A stretch of 64,000 nucleotides of DNA, taken from contig OY755038.1 in the NCBI GenBank assembly GCA_963576565.1, positions 201,039,013-201,103,012 on the forward strand. Direction: 5' to 3'. Both the position numbers and the translations under genes were made by a program. The DNA is from Aspidapion aeneum. Taxonomy: Eukaryota > Arthropoda > Insecta > Coleoptera > Brentidae. Shown here in pieces: positions 24,101 to 35,787 of this stretch; the first letter of the stretch is position 1, and each line of letters opens with the position of its first letter. The notes under the pieces were generated by a model, which was not told the DNA's origin, did not search any database, and worked only from the letters and a program-made list of their open reading frames with translations.

Positions 24101-24359
24101 AGAAATAAAATTTCGGACTTCCATTGTCTTTATTTATTTTAAAACACGACGTTTCGGTTAGTAAGTATCTCTAACCGTTATCAAGTGTGAACTGTTAGTA
24201 AGTATCTCTAACCGTTATCAAGTGTGAACTGTTAGTAAGTATCTCTAACCGTTATCAAGTGTGAACTGTTCACACTTGATAACGGTTAGAGATACTTACT
24301 AACCGAAACGTCGTGTTTTAAAATAAATAAAGACAATGGAAGTCCGAAATTTTATTTCT
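24101..24359. repeat. Perfect palindrome with three 37-bp repeats, Penelope/hammerhead-like
   Basis: Arms 24101-24192 and 24268-24359 are inverse copies with no mismatch that I see. Between and overlapping them are three identical 37-bp direct repeats (24157, 24194, 24231). Each contains the inverse of CTTGATAACGGTTAG, with CTAACCGAAACGTCGTG following in the outer copies. This resembles the hammerhead-ribozyme terminal repeat of Penelope-like retroelements. The block sits between direct repeats TAATGAAAAAGTA (24057 and 24359). Confidence 0.5.
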
Positions 24360-24588
24360 AATGAAAAAGTAGATATAACTCAAAATTAAGTATATTTATA
24401 TTACAGGAATATTGTAAGGAAAAAATTGCCAAATTTAAGTAAATTATAAAAATAAGTTGTTTAAATCAACCCACCAGCTAGATACAAAACTTTTATAAAA
24501 ATTATAAAAACGCAGAACAAAGAGTACCCAAAATGTATCTTCATTAAACAAGTCATTAAGGTTAAGCAAGTTTCAATTATAATTTTAC

Positions 24589-24624
24589 TATAAAAACAAT
24601 TTAATTTTAGCTAAGAGTATCAGT
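24589..24624 (+). promoter_or_regulatory. Core promoter of gene 2
   Basis: TATAAAAA at 24589-24596, TCAGT at 24620-24624; predicted start 24622, 46-nt leader. Confidence 0.85.
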
Positions 24625-24667
24625 TTTTGGTTATCAATAGCTGCAGAAACATATCCATAAATCTACA

Positions 24668-26152
24668 ATGAATCCTCAGGTAAGATATTAGTTAATTTAC
24701 AGAAAGTGCTTACACATACATAAATCAATCCTGCATAAGAAGACCAGTGCAGATACCTTTTGGAAGGGAAAAAATTAGTAACAGAATGAAAACTATTGGA
24801 AATTAAATAAAATTTATTGCAGCCAATAGGAGAATAAAAGTACACTCGATTCGAGTTATTGGGGTGAAATGGGGTGAGCTTTTAAGGGTGGATAATGATT
24901 TTGCGGTTTTTAGCAAAACTTTGATAAAAATAATTTCTTTTACATAACCTAAAATTTTCCGAGAAAAAATGAAAAATTTAAATCAATATCCATTTCTTCT
25001 GTGCAATTGTTGTTTTACACCGTGTCACTTTTTCGTATTTTCTGTAAAATTTTTCCATAGTGATGTATATATTTTTTTAATAATCTAAAAGACGTCTTAG
25101 CGAAAAATGTAAGCACTATTTTTAAAAAAAAATCTGCTTCCAGAACGGGCATTTTATGGTTAAAATGGAGCATTATTTTGAGTTTTAATTCAAAATAAAA
25201 TGTAAAAATTACAACGTGTTGTGGACATAAATGGAACTGTTTTCACCAAATTATGTTAAGAAAAAAAAAAGATATGAAGATAAAAATCAAAAATGAAAAA
25301 AAAACGATTTTTTCGAACATTTTTGGGATATATAAAAAAAATAGTGAAAACGTAGTTATTACCTATCATTTTTGTATTTTGCTTTTTTCGATAGGAGTCT
25401 AGTTTCGTTGGAAACCGTGAATATTTTACTCCCCTAAAAGTTCACTTTATTTCACCCTAATAACTCGGATCGAGTCTAATTTATTTTTCTTGTTGGCAGC
25501 AATATTGTTTCTTTTATTTCCTATAGTTTTCCTGCTGTTACTATTTTTTTTCCTTTTTTGCCTTTTAAAAAAGTATCTGCACTGGTCAAATTTTGGTAAT
25601 TAGGTACCTACTTTCCCACTAAATACAAAAACAACTTTTTTATATTTTTAGGTACTCATCGCCTTCGTAGCTTGCTTCGTCGCCGCCCAAGCTGGGTTCG
25701 TTGGCCGATCAGCCGAAATCTTGCAAGGACCTATCAGCAGGACCACCCTAATCGGCAACGATGTTAGCTTAATCTCTGCCCTAGCACCTAGAAGCGAAAT
25801 CGTCCGTTTTGCCCCAGCTTTAACTCGTTACGCCCCAGCTGTCGCTCATTATGCCCCAGTTGTAACTCGTTACGCTCCAGCTTTAACTCGTTACGCTCCA
25901 GCTGTAACTCATTACGCCCCTGCTCGCAGTGCTGCTCTTGGTTCTGAAGAGGTTATCGTAGCTGGCCCATCTGGTACCATCTCTACCAAAAAACTTACTG
26001 CTCCAGTTCTAACTCGTGCTTCTCCACTTGTAGCCGACTACGCTCCAGTTGTAGCCTACGCCGCTGGTCACGAATATGAAAAAGCATACTTGCATAACAC
26101 TGAGGCTTTGTACCCTGATGGATCCTACAAACAAAAAATTTATGGATATTAG
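24668..26152 (+). CDS. Cuticular protein 2 (Ala/Pro-rich, cuticle protein 16.5-like)
   Basis: CDS is join(24668..24679, 25652..26152), 170 residues; intron gtaag...tttttag, phase 0. Signal peptide MNPQVLIAFVACFVAAQA, then TTLIGND, six YAPAVAH-type heptads (residues 57-98), VIVAGPSGTIST, and the tail HEYEKAYLHNTEALYPDGSY ending KIYGY. The P in YPDGSY replaces the H found in genes 1, 3, 5 and 6. The coding exon is nearly identical to gene 3, whereas introns and flanks differ by many indels. The 3' UTR keeps CCCCTGTGGGG. Secreted cuticle structural role inferred from family. Confidence 0.92.
24740..25588. repeat. Intronic foldback element, gene 2 (shortened)
   Basis: Ends AGACCAGTGCAGATACC and GTATCTGCACTGGTC. 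The arms still pair through TCGAGTTATTGGGGTGAAAT and its inverse, but the centre is shorter than in genes 1, 3 and 4, having lost the part around 11390-11600 of gene 1's copy. Confidence 0.75.
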
Positions 26153-26712
26153 GATGTGCGAAGTGTAGCCCCTGTGGGGTGTCAATTTTACTTAATTGTA
26201 ATCAGAGAAAAATACATTATTTTAGAAACACAGTATTTGATTTTTTTATATTTTAATCTAAAAGAATGCATTTTATAATAGGTGCTTACCAATTAATAAT
26301 TTTTAATAATTTTTATTCGACTTACTTACTTAACATGCGAGTATCAAATCGATATTTCGCAGAAAGGACTTGCCTCTTTATCATAACACATTATTGTTGG
26401 CAGATAATTTGAATATTTCTTTATTTATTAAATTGCTCGAAAATTTTATAATAGGTACTTAAAATATTTTGCAAAAATTGTGACTTCCAATGAAACTGAT
26501 ACCTTCGATTTTTTTTATCTGCGAGCCACATGATAAGTGTCTTGGCCCTACTGGGCTACCGTAGTATACATATAGATATTATGATTGAATTTAAATCACT
26601 TGTCAATTCATTTTTGTCTTGTTCATTTCGTCCGTTTCCTGCTGTACTTAAATGTAAATTTATACGTAAGTAAACCATTTTAGCCTGTTTGCGTTACATA
26701 TTAGGTGGTATT
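26153..26712. other. Gene 2 3' flank
   Basis: 3' UTR and the start of the duplicated downstream spacer (GTTGGCAGATAATTTGAATA near 26395). No gene. Confidence 0.45.
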
Positions 26713-26993
26713 AGGGACCTATTGCAATAGCGCCAGGCACAAATTGTGCCGGGCACTATATTGACAGTTTCGCATTACAAACTGACAGTTAATCTTTCAA
26801 CATTGACATACCAAAGTCGAATTTATAAATCCCGTCGTTTATTTTCCATTAATAGTGGCGTCACTATTAAATCCGGCTCGTATAATACACAAAGGCCTAA
26901 TTTTGAAAGGACACAGCTGTTCTTATAATGAGAAACTGTCAATATAGTGCCCGGCACAATTTGTACCTGGCACTATTGCAATAGGTCCCTATT
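26713..26993. repeat. MITE with about 58-bp inverted ends and TATTA duplication
   Basis: Starts GGGACCTATTGCAATAGCGC and ends with the inverse GCACTATTGCAATAGGTCCC. TATTA lies on both sides. The same place in units 1, 3 and 4 reads GGTATTATTGCAC or a close variant without the insert, so the duplication is directly visible. Related to 3641-3888. Confidence 0.85.
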
Positions 26994-29343
26994 ATTGCAC
27001 TAGGGCCGTAGATAAACTCTTGTGTATTACACGTACGGTAAGGCTTATTACGCACTCGTGTGTTTACCACTTACTACTACTGTAATGAAGCTCATGTATT
27101 ACTAGGAATATAAACAGGGCCGGGCTTGGCCTAAACATTGGCCCGAGTGCTAATGAGATTACCGGCCAAGGGCTCGAACTCATAAAAAATTTGAAGCAAG
27201 AAATTAATGAGAATTTATAAATATTGGAAGGGATAATTAAAAGAAGTTAAAATCCATAAATAGGGGAAAATAAACCCGAGTGAACAAAAATCCACAGTTT
27301 CTATTGTTTTTGCAGGTACAGCGTTGCATCACAAAGTAGACAAAGGAAAAAAAAAAGAGATCTGCAGCGAATAATAATTGTATCTCATTGGTCTACGAAT
27401 GTTATTTTACTCCCTTTTGATGAAAATAAATATATTGGTTACCAACAAAAACTTCAAATCTATACAGCTTCCATACTAGTGTGGCAAGGTAGAATTTTCT
27501 GCACTAAATAGTGTAGAAAATCACATTTTCCACACGTTTGTAAGAAATAACTATTTCCCTAACAAATGCCGTTGAGAGATCTATGCATAGCGAGTTCTTT
27601 CAAGCATTTAAGTGCGGAAAAATAGGTTTCTGCAAGCGTTATGAACAACTTTAATAAAATAATAAACCAAAACACATCAACATCACATCACGAAACTTCT
27701 CAAAAAAAACATAGTGTTTTAACGAAATGTAACATATACCTATACACCTTAGCAAGCCAGCCATTTCAACAAGCAAACCTATCAATATGAATTTCAAATC
27801 TTTACAGGTTTTTTTTTAATTTTACATTTTTGTGTGGAAAATCGAAGTCTTTTATAAAAACCGGCAAAATCAAACAGTACAAAATCATATAAAGGAGTCG
27901 GACCTAGCTTGTGACGTTCACCTAAAGAAGAGCGGTTCTGATATTGCTATGCAATTGAAGCGTTCTTCACTGCAATTTCTTTTACAGCCATTCCTAATAA
28001 AAACGGCACATCTATATAGCACATACGGCATTTTCGTTAAGCAAGGCCCATCCTTAAAAAAGGTCAGGTGTTGAACTCTAAGTTAGGATTCATTTGCAAT
28101 TAATTGACCAACACCGATTTCGACCTCTAAAAACAGATATTTTTAATTTTTGATGTATTTTTGGGTTGAAATACATCACTATTATTTGTTCCCGATTTAA
28201 ATTTGCCGCCATGATACCGATTTATATGAGAGGAAGAGAGACGGAACCAGTATACATGAAAAGAAAGGACAGAGAGCTCATGCTAGGCCGGCCCCTTTTT
28301 ATAATATTGTCATTTTTTATTTCGTCCGGTTTTGATATAAGACGTTATACTAAACTTTGATTTTGCTGTTGTTTTGTTTTGATGAATGACGTTTTTGTAT
28401 AATGTCCGGTTATTAATAATTCCGATTTTGCGATTGGACAGTTACACCATTTTCATTTATGATCTTGGAAGATTTTGTTTTTGTCACTTATGACGATGGA
28501 TAGGGATTCTGGAAAAAATTTTCCACACTAGTACGGCAAATTAGAATTTTCTGCACTAAAAGTAAAAAAAAATTGAAAGGCTTGTAGAATTCTTTTTTTC
28601 CAATTTACTCAAAATTTCGGGGGCTTACTGTCAAAATAAACCCCGGAGAAGTAGTTCTGATCAAATATGCAGATTTTATTTTTATTTGCCGATGTAAATG
28701 TTATCTACGACTAACCAATAATACTGGTCTAATGACCCATTTATTTTCCTGGGATAATAATGAACCTTAGACGTAAAGAACAGGTTTTAATAAAAAAAAA
28801 TTTATAGTTACGAAAATTTGCAAATTTTTTTTTAAACTACAATATAAAAATATTTTTAAAATTCAAAAAAATTTTTTTTAGAACTTATATTCACAGAAAA
28901 CAAAACTTTAAGAAATGGCAGGAAAGTAGAAAAGTTCAAAAGTAGACAAAAAAACCAAATAAGTTTTGATCAAAAAAAATTTTTTTTAAGTTAGAGCATT
29001 TCTTAATAAGTTTGAAGAGGGTTGGAAAGCTGTGAAGTTTAATAATAGTAAATTTGACAATATCAAACAATTTTGTGACTTATTATGATAATAAAATGTT
29101 CCATTGGGTTTTTCTAAAAAACCATAGGTCAATTTTTTTATAAATAGATAAAGAAATAGTAGTATTAATAATGTTAGTTAAGTTTTTAAAAAATATATAT
29201 TTTTAATAATACTTTTGACTATTTTTTTAAAATTAATTTTAATACTTGTTTAACTCCAGAAAATATTGATTATATTTTGACACCCTGTATCTAAAAACAA
29301 AGAGGATTGCTGCAAAATGTAATTTGAATTTTTTTCTTCTTCT
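26994..29343. other. Unit 2/unit 3 junction spacer
   Basis: Segmental repeat: GGGCCGTAGATAAACTCTTG (27003), tRNA-like phrase GGGCTCGAACTCAT (27170), AGCTTCCATACTAGTG (27466), CAAATGCCGTTGAGAGATCT (near 27564) and AGCACATACGGCATTTTCGT (near 28018). The 80-residue ORF at 27832-28074 also exists in units 2 and 4, but differences between copies mostly change amino acids. Confidence 0.45.
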
Positions 29344-29351
29344 GACCTTTT

Positions 29352-30549
29352 CATTGGCGTAGCTAGCCTTGCTTTTCATGGGGGGCCGTGGCCCCGGTCT
29401 ATCTTGAACAAAAAGCAAACATAGGTTTTAAAGAGTCGTGCAAAGTGTGCAATGAATAAAAAAAAAATACGCGCATTAAATGTTCTATTTTAATATAACA
29501 AATTTAATAATACATTTACCAACTTATTTATATGTATATACAGGAAGTATGTAATTCAGCAATTCTACAAAGAAAGTTTTCTACGTCGCTGACTGAAAGC
29601 GTCTACCACACTGTCTAAGTCGACCTCAACATCTTTTTCTATGAATAACAATGACAAACCTGAGTGTCTCTCTTGAGTCATAGTTGTTCTAAGCCAATTA
29701 AAAACTCTCCTCATGGCAGAGAAAGACCTCTCGCAAGTTGCACTTGAAATTGGAAGAATACTCGCAACTTTAAAAAGTTGGTAGAGGTTTGGATAGGTGT
29801 TTGCTGCTATATGTTGTTTGATAGAATCATGACCAACAGTTTGATTTAACCGAAAAATACAATTCTTTAAAACGGTCATTTCTGCTCTTAGAGTAGAAGT
29901 ATTAATATTAAAAATTTGCCGGTATTGCTCGACGAATTTATTCCATTTAACGACGTGGGAAAACTTAATATGAAAATGGTTATGAAATTGTCACCAAAAT
30001 CGGAAAATTTTCATAAGACACTAAACGCTAACCTCAAAAAAACTAAAAAGATTATTATATTTATTTTAGAAAAACAGTTTAAAAAGGTCTTTTATAACCT
30101 TACGACATCTACAACCCGATTTGGGAAACAGAGGCGCTGTCTTTATTAAATGCGAATTTAACTTACACTTCTATAGTATTTTACAAGATGTCGCCAATAT
30201 GTATGAAATATTCAATATGCATAATTATGTTTAAATTTAAAAAATATTTTCGGGAAATTGCATAAGTGCAGAAAAGTTACCGATAATTTAAAGAGAAAAA
30301 GCGCCTAATTCCGCAAGACAAGGGCTTTTTCCTGAAATGTAAACATTATCTGAATGATTTTAAATTTTAATGCACCTATTTTATTTGAATATTTCCCGAA
30401 TAATAATAGAAAAGTATGTATTTTCAGCGTCATGTTCTTTTACTAGTAGTCGGTAGGGGAGGCCTAAAATATCTTAGGGGGGCCTGAGGGACTTCAGGGG
30501 GGGGGGGGGGGCGGCCCCCCCCCCTGGCCCCTCCCTAGCTACGCCAATG
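29352..30549 (-). mobile_element. Internally deleted hAT transposon with 8-bp target duplication
   Basis: A 1198-bp element with ends CATTGGCGTAGCTAG and CTAGCTACGCCAATG. GACCTTTT lies on both sides (29344-29351 and 30550-30557), and units 1 and 2 show the unoccupied site (TTTTGACCTTTTCTGCC near 21358). Only the transposase C-terminus remains. G/C-tracts next to each end are typical of this family. Confidence 0.9.
29565..29932 (-). pseudogene. hAT transposase C-terminal dimerisation domain fragment
   Basis: The minus strand is open from about 29932 (upstream EQYRQIFNINTSTLRAE) to the stop at 29565. The block ILPISSATCERSFSAMRR followed by FNWLRTTM and LLFIEKDVEVDLD is the hAT dimerisation region. 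The catalytic core and zinc finger are missing, so it could not act as a transposase. Confidence 0.8.
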
Positions 30550-30557
30550 GACCTTTT

Positions 30558-30987
30558 CATCCCGTAAACTTCCCTTTTTTTGTAGCCAAACCTGAGATGA
30601 TCAAGTAACCTATTAACATTCTAATTCTAAAGACTTAAAATTATTTCATTATTATTTTTCCATAAGGGAACGTCCTTAAATTACGTAACGCAAAAACTCA
30701 GGAAACAGGATTTTTGACCCCCCCCTCGTAACGCATTTTCAAGAAAAAAAAAATTTAAAAACATTGAGTGTAATGCAAGGTCAGACCCCCCTCCCCCTTA
30801 GAGCGTTACGTAATCTAAGGACAGGCCCTAAGTGAAAAGATTTCTTTGTATGATTTCCTTCTGCGCTGTTTTACCATATGCGTTTTTTTCTTTGGTCGAT
30901 TTTTTCTGTGTAGGCTTGATTTCTGTGTGAATATTTCCTTTCCGATTTTTTCTTGTGCGCTTATTTACTGTCACCGTTTTACCATTA
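30558..30987. other. Unit-3 spacer with GTGCG-rich stretch
   Basis: Continues the unit sequence after the hAT insertion (CATCCCGTAAACTTCCC). The GTGCG/GCGCA array is at about 30855-30970. An inserted block at 30668-30828 carries inverted-looking ends (AAATTACGTAACGC and GCGTTACGTAATCTAAGG) and is probably another small MITE of about 160 bp. Confidence 0.45.
30668..30828. repeat. Small MITE with ACGTAACGC ends
   Basis: Left GGGAACGTCCTTAAATTACG and right CGTTACGTAATCTAAGGACA are inverses apart from a few positions. The C-rich and G-rich sub-terminal blocks (near 30720 and 30787) are also complementary. Absent from units 1 and 2 at this place. Confidence 0.55.
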
Positions 30988-31109
30988 AGCCCATCACCCA
31001 CAAAAATGCATAGCGCATAGCATGGTGCATAGAAGTTCAACCTTACGGACTTTTCTTATGCAAAACCAATATGACCGCTGCTGCATGCTAAGTTTGTGTG
31101 TAATGGGCT
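30988..31109. repeat. MITE with AGCCCATCAC ends, copy 1
   Basis: Ends AGCCCATCACCCACAAA and TTTGTGTGTAATGGGCT, flanked by TTA (30985-30987 and 31110-31112). Unit 2 has the empty site (CCATTACACCCTTTAG near 21672). A longer copy is at 61029-61195. Confidence 0.75.
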
Positions 31110-31739
31110 TTAGCCCCTTTAGATTATTGTTTCAAAACCGCCGCGCCCGTGTAAATTAATTAAAGGTTTAGTATAAGAAGAACCTTTTTTGAATTTTATT
31201 TATACCCTAGAGAAAAAAATTACTGAAGAGGGTTTTGACTGTAACAAAATATTAATTGAGCTACGACTCAATACGTAGAAAAATACATTATAATAAAATT
31301 GTAAAATTAATGGATATTTTTAAATTTAAATTTTCTGTTTTTCTAATTTCTAATTTCCTGTGCTACTGCACGTGCCCGCTTAAAATCTACAAAAGGGACG
31401 ATGGACGATACCACCATTTTTAGAAAGATTGGTACAGCACTTACTCATGTGTTGCTAATATTAAAAGTTGTTAATTAACCGATTTAATCTCCGCTAAAAA
31501 ATGGCTGAGTCGAGTCGGTTCACTGTTTATATAAGGATTATGTTTATATTGCAGGAATATTGTAAGGAAAAATTTGTCAAATTTAAGTAAATTATAAAAA
31601 TAAGTTGTTTAAATCAACCCAACAGCTAGATACTAAACTTCCATAAAAATTATAAAAACGCGGAACAATGAGTACCACCGAAAATGTATCTTCATTAAAC
31701 AAGTCATTAGGTTTAAGCAAGTTTCAATTAGAAATTTAC
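31110..31739. other. Gene 3 proximal upstream region
   Basis: Conserved spacer (TTATATAAGGATTATGTTTA near 31528, CCAACAGCTAGATAC near 31618), with the TTATAAAAACGC block at about 31648-31659. No gene. The TATATAAGG site here has no insertion. Confidence 0.5.
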
Positions 31740-31775
31740 TATAAAAACAATTTAATTTTAGCTAAGAGTATCAGT
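31740..31775 (+). promoter_or_regulatory. Core promoter of gene 3
   Basis: TATAAAAA at 31740-31747, TCAGT at 31771-31775; predicted start 31773, 46-nt leader. Confidence 0.85.
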
Positions 31776-31818
31776 TTTTGATTATCAGTAGCTGCAGAAA
31801 CATATCCATAATTCTACA

Positions 31819-33702
31819 ATGAATCCTCAGGTACGATATTAGTTATTAATTTGCAAAAAGTGCTTAGACATACATAAATCAATGGTGCATATTTAGACAG
31901 AAGTGCAGATACCTTTTGGAAGGGAAAAAAGTAGTAACAGAATGAAAACTATTGGAAATTAAGGAAAATTTATTGCAGTTATTAGGAGAATAAAAGTACA
32001 CTCGATCCGAGTTATTGGGGTAAGATGGGGTAAGCCTTTAGGGGTGGATAATAATAATTATTGCGGTTTTTAGCGAAACTATTTCTTCTATCAAAAAAAA
32101 GTTAAAGACAAAAGCTATAGGTAATAGAAAGGTAACTTTGGTAAAAATAATTTCTTTTACATTAAACCTAAAATTTTCCGAGAGAAATTGATTTTTTTAT
32201 TTAAGTTTTGATTTTTTTCTTTACGAATATTTCTTTCTATTTGACAAAATTTGATCAATACACCTATTTGTGTCCTTAATGAGTTGCAATTCTTTTAAAT
32301 TATTTTTGTTTGATTTAAAACCTAAAATGAGGCCTCATTTTCACCCGAAAATGCCAAAGTTCAAAAGCAAGTTTTTGTTTGTTTCTTACTGGGGTTGTTT
32401 TTTTTCTTAAAGATGTGTATTTTTAGATAGTGTAAAAATATTAACATTGCAGTGTAAAAGTTTACCAGGAAACAAAATTTAAGCTCCTTAAAAAATCACA
32501 AAATAAAATTACTGCAATGTAATTTAAATCAATATCCATTTCTTCTGTGCAATTGTTCTTTTTCACCGTGTCACTTTTTCGTATTTTCTGTAAAATTTTT
32601 CCATGATGATGTATATTTTTTTTAAATAATCTAAAAATAGACGACAAAGCGAAAAATGCAAGCTCTGTTTTTAAAAAAAAATCTGCTTCCAGAACTTGGG
32701 CATTTTGTGGTTAAAATGGAGCATAATTTTGGGTTTTAATTCAAAATAAAATGTAAACATTACAACGTGTGGAGATAAATGTTTTCCCCAAATTATGTTA
32801 AAGGCGAAAAAAAATATGAAGATAAAAATCAAAAATAAAAAAAACGGTTTTTTCGATTTTAATCGAACATTTTTGGGATATATAAAAAAAATAGTGAAAA
32901 CGTAGTTATTACCTATCATTTTTGTATTTTGCTTTTTTCGATAGGAGTCTAGTTTCGTTGGAAACCGTGAATATCGGTTACCCCCGTAAAAGTTCACTCT
33001 ATTTCACCCTAATAACTCGGATCAAGTCTAATTTATTTTTCTTGTTGGCTGCAATATTGTTTCTTTTATTTCCTATAGTTTTCATGCTGTTACTATTTTT
33101 TTTTCCTTTTTTGCCTTTTAAAAAGTTATCTGCACTGGTCTAATTTTGGTAATTAGGTACCTACTTTCTCATTAAATACAAAAACAACTTAAAATTTTCA
33201 GGTACTTATCGCCCTCGTAGCTTGCTTCGTCGCCACCCAAGCTGGGTTCGTTGGCCGATCAGCCGAAATCTTGCAAAGACCTATCAGCAGGACCACCCTA
33301 ATTGGCAACGATGTTGGCTTAATCTCTGCCCTAGCACCTAGAAGCGAAATCGTCCGTTTTGCCCCAGCTTTAACTCGTTACGCCCCAGCTGTCGCTCATT
33401 ACGCCCCAGTTGTAACTCGTTACGCCCCAGCTTTAACTCGTTACGCCCCAGCTGTAACTCATTACGCCCCTGCTCGCAGTGCTGCTCTTGGTTCTGAAAA
33501 CGTTATCGTAGCTGGCCCATCTGGTACCATCTCTACCAAAAAACTTGCTGCTCCAGTTCTAACTCGTGCTTCTCCACTTGTAGCCGACTACGCTCCAGTT
33601 GTAGCCTACGCCGCTGGTCACGAATATGAAAAAGCATACTTGCATAACACTGAGGCTTTGTACCATGATGGATCCTACAAACAAAAAATTTATGGATATT
33701 AG
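31819..33702 (+). CDS. Cuticular protein 3 (Ala/Pro-rich, cuticle protein 16.5-like)
   Basis: CDS is join(31819..31830, 33202..33702), 170 residues; intron gtacg...ttttcag, phase 0, 1371 nt. Signal peptide MNPQVLIALVACFVATQA (ATQ where paralogs have AAQ). It has six YAPAVAH-type heptads (57-98), VIVAGPSGTIST and the tail HEYEKAYLHNTEALYHDGSY ending KIYGY. Against gene 2 there are a few replacements (Q-R-P for Q-G-P, V-G-L for V-S-L, E-N-V for E-E-V). The 3' UTR keeps CCCCTGTGGGG. Intact and probably functional. Confidence 0.92.
31894..33142. repeat. Intronic foldback element, gene 3
   Basis: Begins TAGACAGAAGTGCAGATACC and ends TATCTGCACTGGTCTA, followed by ATTTTGG. Long imperfect arms include CTCGATCCGAGTTATTGGGG and, inverted, AATAACTCGGATCAAGTC. 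The longest copy of those in genes 1-4. Confidence 0.8.
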
Positions 33703-35217
33703 GATGTGCGAAGTATAGCCCCTGTGGGGTGTCAATTTTACTTAATTGTAATCAGAGAAAAACACATTATTTTAGAAACACATTATTTGATTTTTTTTAA
33801 TATTTCAATCTAAAAGAATGCATTTTATAATACCAGTTAATAATTTTTAATAAATTTATTAGTATCAAATCGATATTTCGCAAAAAGGACTTGCCTCTTT
33901 AACATGTTTAACACATTATTGTTGGGCAGATAATGTGAATATGTCTTTATTTATTAAATTGGTCGAAAACTTTATAATACCTAAATTGTTTTGCGAAAAT
34001 TGTGATTACCAATGAAACTATGATACCACGGATCACCTTGATCCGTGATGATACCCTCGATTTTTTTTTATATGCGACCCACATGTTAAGTGTCATGGCC
34101 CTACTGGGCTACCGTAGTATACATATATTATCATTGAATTTAAATCACTTGTCAATTCATTCTCGTCTTGTTCATTTCGTCCGTTGCGTGCTGTACTTAA
34201 ATGTAAGTTTTTAAGAGTAAAATAAACATAAAAAAATAAGCCCTTATAACATAAACCATTTTAGCCTGTTTAGCGTTACATATTAAGTGGTATTATTGCA
34301 CTAGGGCCGTAGATAAACTATTGTATATTACACGTACGGTAAGGCTTATTACGCACTCGTGTGTTTACCACTTATTACTGTAATGAAGCCCATGTATTAC
34401 TATAAATATAAAAAGGGCCGGAAAATTGGCCCGGGTGCTAAATGACATTACCGGTCACGGGCTCGAACTCATATGAAATTTGAAGAAAAAGCAGGAAAGT
34501 TTTTTTGTTTTTGCGGGTACAGGGTTGTACTACTGTGGTCCCTCTCTGTGTATTTGGTGAAATTTTAATTGTATGTAGATCAGATCTCTAGCAAATGGAC
34601 TGCAGGCAGCCCGTACGGAAATGGAAAACATTAAGCTTTTTTTGGTTAACGCCCGTTGGCACATTGTAGGCCTAAATATAAATAACTATTATGTAAATGT
34701 ATGTATTACATGTAAAAACCGAGGTAAAAACGTATAGAATTTTTCAAAACTTGTTTCAGTGTGTTTAGCAGTACTTATATTTGTGTGACTAAAATTTGAA
34801 TTAAATAAAATGCGCAACAAATTTATTAAGCTTCTGCAACTTATTTTTACTCAATATTTTAAAACTTTATTAAAAACATAATCTATTCTTTGACAGTATG
34901 CAATGCTTTAAAAAAGAAAATTTAGCAGCATATCCTGCCATCAATGAATTATTACTTATTCCAGCAGCGCCTTTCTTCCGCTGATTGGTCTATGAATTTT
35001 ATTTTACGCCCTTTTGATCCTAACGACATTTTTGTTGTAATTTGTTTTCAAATAAAACAACTTTTAGCGAAAATGATGCCACCTGTGTCAATAAGGACAA
35101 GAATTAACTGCGTCGACCAACCAGGTATTCGAGAGAGAATTTCGTTTTTTCCCTAGTTTGAGGACTAGATATACAGAAATACTACACAACAGCTCATATG
35201 AAAAACGTTTCTTAAAA
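33703..35217. other. Gene 3 3' flank and unit-3 spacer
   Basis: 3' UTR and duplicated spacer. An 11-nt hairpin, ACGGATCACCTTGATCCGTG, lies near 34027. tRNA-like phrase GGGCTCGAACTCAT at about 34458. CTGCGTCGACCAACCAGGTA near 35107. No gene. Confidence 0.5.
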
Positions 35218-35682
35218 AAATGAATCCATGACGGATCTGACACCTTCCTAGCCCATTAGCACACTCCAAGTAAACTTTATGCTAAATCAACACACAAAAC
35301 ACAAATAATAATAGAAGTTTTTTATAAAAATGTGCTTTACTATATTCCGAAAACCGCATATTGATGCGACGCCCCGTTAAACAGTTAGCATTTTTTAGTC
35401 ATTCGCATTAATGCATTTTAACCAAAATCTAATCAGCTCGTCACAGTATCGAACAATCTTTTACCTGAAAATTTCATGAAAATCGGTTCAGCGATTTAGG
35501 AGCTATCGTGTTACGGACAGATATACATAAACACACACACAAACAGACATCACGACAATATTGCTAGGATAGGTCAAAATACACCCTAATAACACATTTT
35601 CGGCGTTATCTCAAAAAAAATTTTTTTCGTCGAAACTAATACCTTCTCTAGCCATTGCTACGCGGGCTAGGAAGGTAAAAAA
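35218..35682. repeat. Element with ACCTTCCTAGCCC inverted ends, copy 1
   Basis: ACCTTCCTAGCCCATTAGC near the left end is inverted at the right as GCGGGCTAGGAAGGT. The interior has ATGAAAATCGGTTCAGCG and a CA-rich run (ACACACACACAAACAGACAT). A related copy is inverted at 60063-60495 and another starts at 63972. Confidence 0.6.
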
Positions 35683-35787
35683 TGCAAAACTCACCAAATT
35701 TTAGGATGACCTGTTTCTGGTTTGATTAATGTCAATGACTCATCATGTTTTTTATTCGTTTTTCATATTCTTCTTATTCTTAAAAAT

